NCBI GenBank assembly: GCA_021397835.1
Contig: JAJFZO010000583.1
Span: 1,962,501 to 2,026,500, forward strand
Length of the DNA stretch: 64,000 nucleotides
Origin: Moringa oleifera
Lineage: Eukaryota; Streptophyta; Magnoliopsida; Brassicales; Moringaceae
Direction of reading: 5' to 3'
Under the pieces are notes generated by a model that ran no database searches, was not told the origin of the DNA, and saw only the letters and a program-made list of their open reading frames with translations. Position 1 is the first letter of the stretch; each line of letters starts with the position of its first letter. Below are positions 58,059-64,000 of the stretch, piece after piece. The position numbers and the translations under genes were made by a program.

Positions 58059-58952
58059 TTTACTAGGTCTCTTACTATTATAGTTGTTCTAGGTTGGGTT
58101 GGATCTATTAGACTGAAGGTATCCGAAGATACCTAAACGATTTATGAAAAATATCTAGCTTAAATAGAAATGAAATAAAATATAAATTAAAAACAAATAC
58201 TGAAATCAAATATAAACATTGAAACTTATATTGAAGGAAAGTATTTTACAAGGCAAAAACACTATATTGCAAATTTTAAAACAAAACATAAGAATGATAG
58301 CATATTTTTGATTCTTATAATATTTTTTTCAGGATTTTGCTTCTAATTTGTAATACAGAAAGTACTTGCTTATACGTTGTGAGGTTTTGATCTTGAGGGC
58401 TTAGAGGAGTTGGGAAAGCTTGATGGGGTTGAGAAAAGCTTGCCTTGTTCTATCTTGAACTCTCCTTTTTATAGTGAGAAGATCTTTTTGAATGTTCTCT
58501 TTATTTTCTAAGTGTTGTCTTGTCTATGAGGTGTCCTTAGATGGTGCTTTTTTGAGTGGAGTGAGAATCCTTTGCTTTTTCTTCTTTTGCTTTTGTTGGA
58601 ATTGTCATCTTTCTCTTGGTGGAGAGTCTTAGATGGTGCTTTCTTGAGTGGAGTGAGAATCTTTTGCTTTTTCTTCTTTTGTCTTTATTGGAATTGTCAT
58701 ATTTCTCTTGGTGGAGAGTTTAATGTTTTCTTGAGTGGAGGCCAACTTAGCTTTTTTTTTTTTAAAAAAAGAAAAAGTAGTGAGTGAAGGGTGGCCACTT
58801 ATTGTTACTGATCTTTGAAGATTCCTTCTTATCCTTGTCTGATCTCTAGAGATTCTTTCTTATCCTTCTTGCTTGATCCTTGATTGTTGTTATTGGTGAA
58901 TTTTGTCTAGTTGGAATTTTGTCTCTATTTTGGAAAATTTTTTTCTTTTCTT
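58059..58952 (-). promoter_or_regulatory. U16: terminal component 2 promoter/R fragment
   Basis: TTCG-loop hairpin at 58117-58134, TATA box TATAAAA at 58477-58483, 92-base duplication (about 58530-58720), and end of homology inside the purine tract (TTTTTCTTTTCTT, about 58940-58952), where the host duplicate starts. The promoter points left, away from the intact host gene. Confidence 0.78.
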
Positions 58953-59947
58953 GATTTTATATAATTAAAAATTTAAAAATAAAAATAAAAAATTATTTAA
59001 ATTTAAAAATAAATAAATGAATTTAAAAATATTTTAATAATAAAATTATGTTTTATGTTTTACAATGGTTCAAATCCATGTTCTATTTAAATTAAATTAA
59101 AAAATTATATATACAAATGAGTCAATTGACACATCCAATTTTAAATATAAATGGAATAAAATTTTATTTTTATTGTATTAAATATTATTTATTTATCTAT
59201 TAAAATATAAAAAACAGATGGAAAAGGCAAAAGAGTTAACTTTAACCTTCACATTGGGCACCCAGAACCCGGCCTATTGAACGGACAATTTTCGTTCTAA
59301 AAAGGTGAAAACAGAGACCAAACAAAGCCCAACGAATACCCAGAAAATCACATTAGAAAGCCCAACAAATCTTTTGATGTTCTAAAGAGTGCAGGGGAGG
59401 AAGAAAATGGAGAAGGGCAAAGGAAGCGAGGAGAGATGGCGTGGAGCCATAGCGAATCTGACGGAGATGACTGCCAATTTGGAGTCACTCCGAAAGCTAC
59501 TTCTTAGGAAAGCTGTCTTTGTTGATGAAGAAACGTTTTCTAATGCCTCTCTCAGCTCGGAACAAGCTCGAACTATCAAGGTTTGTCGTTTTTCCTTCGT
59601 TGGTTCTATATCAAGGTTTCAGTATCTTCCTGTATGTGCTCGCATGATTTGATATTGGGTACTAAGTTGCTTGATTCTTTGCTGTTTTGGGTCAGTTTGT
59701 TGAATTTTCTATTTGAGTTTTTAGTTTCGATCTTTTTTTTTTTTTGGTTTTGAAGTTCTGTGTGTGATGATTCCTAACGATCTGTTTCGCTATTGAGCAA
59801 TTCAGGTCAACTGATCTCTGCTTTATTTGTTTAGTTGGCTTTTTCTTTAAGTCTTGTTTTGGGTTTTCTTTTTGTCAACGCAATTAGGCTGATCATAGTG
59901 CTGATCACAGTATTGATAGCTTGAGTTGCATTTCCCTGTGATTTATT
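58952..59947 (+). repeat. Right copy of duplicated host promoter/exon 1/intron segment
   Basis: Direct copy of 2811-3797. This copy is continuous with the rest of intron 1 and the downstream exons, so it now serves as the 5' end of the gene. Only ~455 bp separate the last viral base from the coding start. Confidence 0.9.
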
Positions 59948-62542
59948 TCTTGATGTCATGCCTTAGCTTAACAAACTTGTACTCGGATTATTTTCTAAAT
60001 TTTGGTGCTTGCTGGGGATTGACCTATTTCAGAATTTGAGTTTTTCAGTTTTAAGTCCAACTGTGTTCATAGGATTTAGTGTTGAACAGAGAACGTGATT
60101 GACTGAGAATGTTGATGTATGCTTACATTTGATTGATTTAGTTGATAATGCTTGGATTAAGTTGACTACATGTTAAGATGTTCCCAAAGTAGTACAGCTT
60201 ATTGGTCTGCATTTGATTCATTGATCTGATTTGGAACTGGAGTCAGACATTTATGTGCTTATTCTTTCCTCAACTTTGGTACACGGAAAGAAATTTGGTC
60301 AAGTTTACTGGTCAAAGTTTTGAGCCATTAATGCAATAGCAAAGTTCTCCTACGGGAAAGGGAAAGTTCTGATGATATACATTAATCGTTCTTAATAAAT
60401 TTATTTTATTTATTCAACAAGTGAGCTTAAATCTTAAAGGAGAGCTTTATCTTTTTAAGACACTGAAGTTCTTATGAAAATCATGTCTATGGGATTCCAA
60501 CTCATAAAGAAAAAGTTATTGTCGGGCTGGTTGGACTTGAAGAGAATGGCAGCCGGCCTGGACAAGTTCAAATAGTTGAATTTATCAATACCATTTGTAT
60601 CTTCTGCTTCTGGAATATAATTTCTCATTAAAAGGATTTTGTTATAATCAGAATAAAACATTTAGCTTCTCTCTGATCCTGTTGTTCGTAGCTCATATCA
60701 AGATGTTAACAAAATGCCTGGGAAATACAAAGAACCTTAAACATTTCAGGCTATCTTTGTAGGTTCTTGAACAAAGGGTAGAGACTTTGGAGAGAGAACT
60801 AGATGCAGCTATTACAGCTGCTGCACGTGCTCGGTCAGAAAAGCGGCAAGCTGAGGCAGCACAAAAAGCTGCTGAATTACGTGCTCAAGAAGTTGCAAAA
60901 GAGCTTGAGAACACCACAAGTATGTGCAATCACAGCTCTACATTGTGAATGATTAATCTGCATTTTAAATTGAAAGGAAAAGGAAAAAAAGAGAAGAAAA
61001 AGTAGCATTGACCTCTTGAGTATGCTTTTAAATTTCAAATCTTATAGAGTTTTCATTAGTGAGAAGCATACCAATGCACAGTGCAGATTTTGTCAAATGA
61101 TTAGTGGAAATCTGAATGGATTTATTTGGACAGTGAATGTCTTGTAAAAATTCAATTTGAAAAAAACATTGTAGTGATAGTATCCTCTTTGTTGATTGTT
61201 GAAGGACTCTATTGCAAATACTTCGACCTTTATATGGAGACTATAATATGTGAATTAGGAAACTCTTAGCCTCTCTAGGCTGATGTATCCTATTAAATTC
61301 ATTGGGCCTAGGATTCAAATATAAGCTATATTTTTCACACTAAGGCACTTTGAAGCATGATTTATATGTAAGCATCTGACCTGTCTTTTCCCCAGAATTT
61401 GTTACAGGCCTGGTTGGAAAGTTTTCAAATATTAGATATGGTAACACATTGAATTAGTGTTAGTATTCTTCAGGCCAATATTCCCATATCTAATGTCTAA
61501 AATGAAAAAAGCGAAAGTGTGGTAAGTGGAAGCTCCTGATCAATTTATAAGTAAGGTAAATAACTGTGTTGGGGTTCAATTTACTCTCTTTCCAACAATG
61601 ATTTCCTCTAGATTGCTTGTTTGTCTTTCTATCCCTCTACCACTCTTCCCCCCTCTCCAGCTTCATCTCAAAACTCTCTCCATTGGATCATGAAACTTGC
61701 TAACTTACAAATCTAGTCAATGAGGCTTTTGTAAAAGAAGGAACAATTGGTAAGAGTATGGAGACTGAATGCTATTTAACTAACAAAAGATTAATTCTCT
61801 TTTTTTTTTTTTTCCCCTTTCCCTCTGCCACTTCGTTCTTGCTAAATTAGTACAAAATCACTAGTTGAGCAGCTGATCTCATATTCCTCTTCATCTTTTT
61901 CTTCTGCATTTATATCTTTTCTCTCCCCTTTTGTTGCATAACTAGGAGAGTTTATACTCTTGTCTGAAATATATTAGCTGGAGTCCAAACTTTGACTTTG
62001 GTTTCTTGTATCTGAGACAAACGTGTCTGCAGTTACGCTAATCTGTCTGACAGAGACCCTATACCACCTCAATTATCTCTGAGGATCACAAATGTTTGGC
62101 TTATATGTTGTTAAATAAATAATTGAATATAGTGTGGGAATGAGAACTTATGGGAGAATAGCAGGCAAGAGCACGATTGGTGTGGGATCATATTCTGGAC
62201 CTCATGAACTAAAATCATCTGAGAGTTAATTTCCTGTGCCATGGTGATGTGTCCTACATGTTTTTCAGCAGACGAAAATGCCGTTTTGAACATGGGGTAG
62301 CAACTTAGTTGCTTGAGACATGGAAGAGTAGTAATTGGGACTTTGTGCCTTTTGAGTCCACTGATCTGAAAAATCTTATACTAGGTTTACAATTTCTATT
62401 GTTTGCTGCAGAGGTTTTCAAGCTGCATATGGAAGAGCTGCGGGCAAAGCAAGAAGAAATTGCCAAGCGTGATAAAGAAATTAAACTCCTGGAAGCAATC
62501 ATTCAGACACTTGGTGGGAAGGATTCGAAGGCAAGTGCATAA
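59407..62542 (+). CDS. Small coiled-coil protein, three exons, 153 residues
   Basis: Coding exons 59407-59580, 60763-60919 and 62412-62542, with donors AAG|GTTTGT and ACA|GTATGT and acceptors TTTGTAG and GCTGCAG; phases join cleanly. Exon 1 encodes MEKGKGSEERWRGAIANLTE and ends in a predicted helix; exon 2 starts VLEQRVETLERELDAAI and, with exon 3 (HMEELRAKQEEIAKRDKEI), forms a long heptad-patterned helix rich in Ala, Glu, Lys and Arg. No signal peptide or membrane segment is seen. I recall conserved plant proteins of this form but no function that I can assign. The intact frame and good splice sites argue that it is live. Confidence 0.85.
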
Positions 62543-63808
62543 AGACTGCATTGTTCATTTTGTAAAATGTGTCACATCGATTTGGTTCATTATGATGGAA
62601 GAATATATGCCACTTCTGACTCATTGCATTGTTCATATGTTATTTAAATGCTTCACTCATGTAAGGATCTCTCTTAATCTTTCACACGATGCCAGATGTT
62701 AATCTGTTTGATTAACAATATTATCCTTAAGAAACGTTTACTGATTTGGAATCGGAGGATGAGTTAATATCTAAGAGAAAGGGGGAGTTTTAAAAGTAGG
62801 AGCACGTTAACTATGAAAAGGAGGCAGATACAGGATAATCAAACATGCTTTAGAGGAGTGCCAAACTTCTCTCATCAGACTCTTTTCCTAGAAGTAGAAA
62901 AGTACAATTTTATTGTCCTTATATATTGTTGGTATTAATTCACATTTTATGTTTTTTATTGGGTAAAAAGTAACAAATTCCAATGGGTAAAAAGTTATCC
63001 ATCAAATTTTAATTTGCAATTTGGATCATATTAAACTATGTCGACTTGCAGATATTTAAAATAAAAATTTAGTCCAATGAAGTTTATTTGAGATTTGTTG
63101 TAAATATAAAAATATTTAAATTATTGAAACAAAAAATTTTAAATTTTTTTTAGTATTGAAAATATATTTTTTAAAAAATTATTAAAAATAACTTACAAAT
63201 TGAAAATTTAAAATAAAGTGTGAAATTTATATTGAATGAATTTTAAGATATTTTAATATTTGAATTGTGATTTTTTAATTATTATAATTTATTTAATATT
63301 ATTTTAGTGGTTAAATAATATATATATATATATGTATATTTATTTTAATAAAATTCATTTTATAGTTTTTAAATATCTCTAATAACTATTCTTGGTACAT
63401 TTGTGAGCCAAACTCCTCGAACAAAGCGGCCAATATCTTATGGTTCCTTCAAATTATTGACTTTCAAGTTAAATTTGCACCAAATCAGCAAAATTTTTCT
63501 TCTTAAATTGAAAATCTTTAAATACAAAAATAAGTTACAGAACGGGAATTTGAATTTGATTTCGGTTTTTCGGTCAGGGCCTAATACTGAAAGGCTGGCC
63601 TCATTCAATTGGATTACTGCCCAACGTTTGACAGGCCGGACTCGACTAATCTGACCCGCACCGTCCCAATCGGCAAGTGCTCGTCTTGTGTCGGAGCTCC
63701 ACCCTCTCTCTTTCGCTCTGGAAAGTAGTAGTTCCAGTCAAAAACTGCAAAAGAGAGCGTGGTGTTATTGTTAGCCGACAATCGTTTTGTTAATTTGGCT
63801 CGAGCTCA
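62543..63808. other. 3' UTR and intergenic DNA
   Basis: Begins with the presumed 3' UTR of the coiled-coil gene, then an AT-rich stretch (62930-63390) with a TA run near 63318-63333. From about 63400 the composition rises towards the next gene, whose 5' UTR probably covers about 63700-63808. No other gene seen. Confidence 0.65.
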
Positions 63809-63882
63809 ATGGAAGAGAAATCTTCTCGTTCTAATCGTAAGCGTCCATTCTTTGAGGACGAAGAGTCCAGTAAACCCCCTGT
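63809..63882 (+). CDS. First exon of a downstream host gene (partial)
   Basis: ATG 63809 begins MEEKSSRSNRKRPFFEDEES and ends after 24 codons plus two bases at a strong donor GT|GTAAGT (63883-63888); the unspliced frame would hit TAA at the donor itself. The basic-then-acidic start looks like a nuclear protein, possibly RNA-binding, but the exon is too short to identify. The rest lies beyond the window. Confidence 0.6.
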
Positions 63883-64000
63883 GTAAGTCTCTCTCCTCTC
63901 CTCTTCTCTAAACCCTTGCTTTGCTTGTTTCCTCTCTTGCTTTTCTTGTGCATTGCTTCCATAAATTTATGTCTCTCTTTTCTCAAATTCTACTGGCCTG

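Noticed and set aside
60455..60661. Minus-strand ORF in intron 1 of the host gene
   Set aside because: Lies in a normal intron with no coding bias; no support beyond length.

Overview
This is plant nuclear DNA, most likely from a dicot. Two host genes with typical plant introns sit at the right end, the intergenic DNA is very AT-rich, and about 55 kb in the middle (3798-58952) is a nested array of endogenous caulimovirid (plant pararetrovirus) sequence. Viral hallmarks are a 30K-type movement protein, a gag-like coat protein with a CCHC zinc knuckle, an aspartic protease, caulimovirid-type reverse transcriptase/RNase H and an initiator-tRNA-Met primer binding site (TGGTATCAGAGCC). No integrase is visible anywhere. 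No species can be named from the sequence alone.

The array holds two kinds of genome unit. Component 1 (about 6.45 kb from PBS to PBS) encodes movement protein - linker domain - coat protein - zinc knuckle - protease as ORF1, then an ORF2 of unknown function, but no reverse transcriptase. Component 2 (about 6.3 kb) encodes a Tyr/Cys/acidic N-terminal domain - linker domain - protease - RT - RNase H as ORF1, then a different unknown ORF2, but no movement or coat protein. The two share leader repeats, PBS, promoter architecture and hairpins. This fits the bipartite organisation reported for some florendoviruses. Two strains are present: type A (mainly 3.8-29 kb) and type B (mainly 36-59 kb).

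Layout: host intergenic 1-2810; a duplicated host promoter/exon 1/intron segment 2811-3797; U1 (+, component 1 type A with a large internal deletion) 3798-6552; U2 (+, component 1 A, nearly full length) 6553-12944; U3 (+, component 2 fragment) 12945-13940; U4 (-, leader) 13955-14618; U5 (-, full component 1 A) 14619-21070; U6 (-, promoter piece) 21071-21897; U7 (+, component 1 A) 21898-28237; U8 (+, component 2 promoter piece) 28238-29056; U9 (+, component 2 with internally duplicated RT) 29057-36572; U10 (+, leader) 36573-37150; two copies of a 271-bp non-viral repeat 37151-37692; U11 (-, type B ORF2 and promoter) 37693-39517; U12 (+, component 1 B) 39518-44637; U13 (+, leader) 44638-45283; U14 (-, component 1 B) 45284-51726; U15 (-, component 2) 51727-58058; U16 (-, component 2 promoter) 58059-58952. 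A second copy of the host segment follows (58952-59947) and leads into an intact three-exon gene for a 153-residue coiled-coil protein. Exon 1 of another gene starts at 63809.

Every viral copy is broken by stops, frameshifts or deletions. Several junctions between pieces fall at the PBS or at the purine tract after ORF2, the places where caulimovirid DNA is expected to carry strand discontinuities. The alternating orientation gives several kilobase-scale inverted repeats that could feed small-RNA silencing. Both components have a splice-acceptor-like TTTTGCAG just before ORF2, which suggests ORF2 was made from a spliced RNA.
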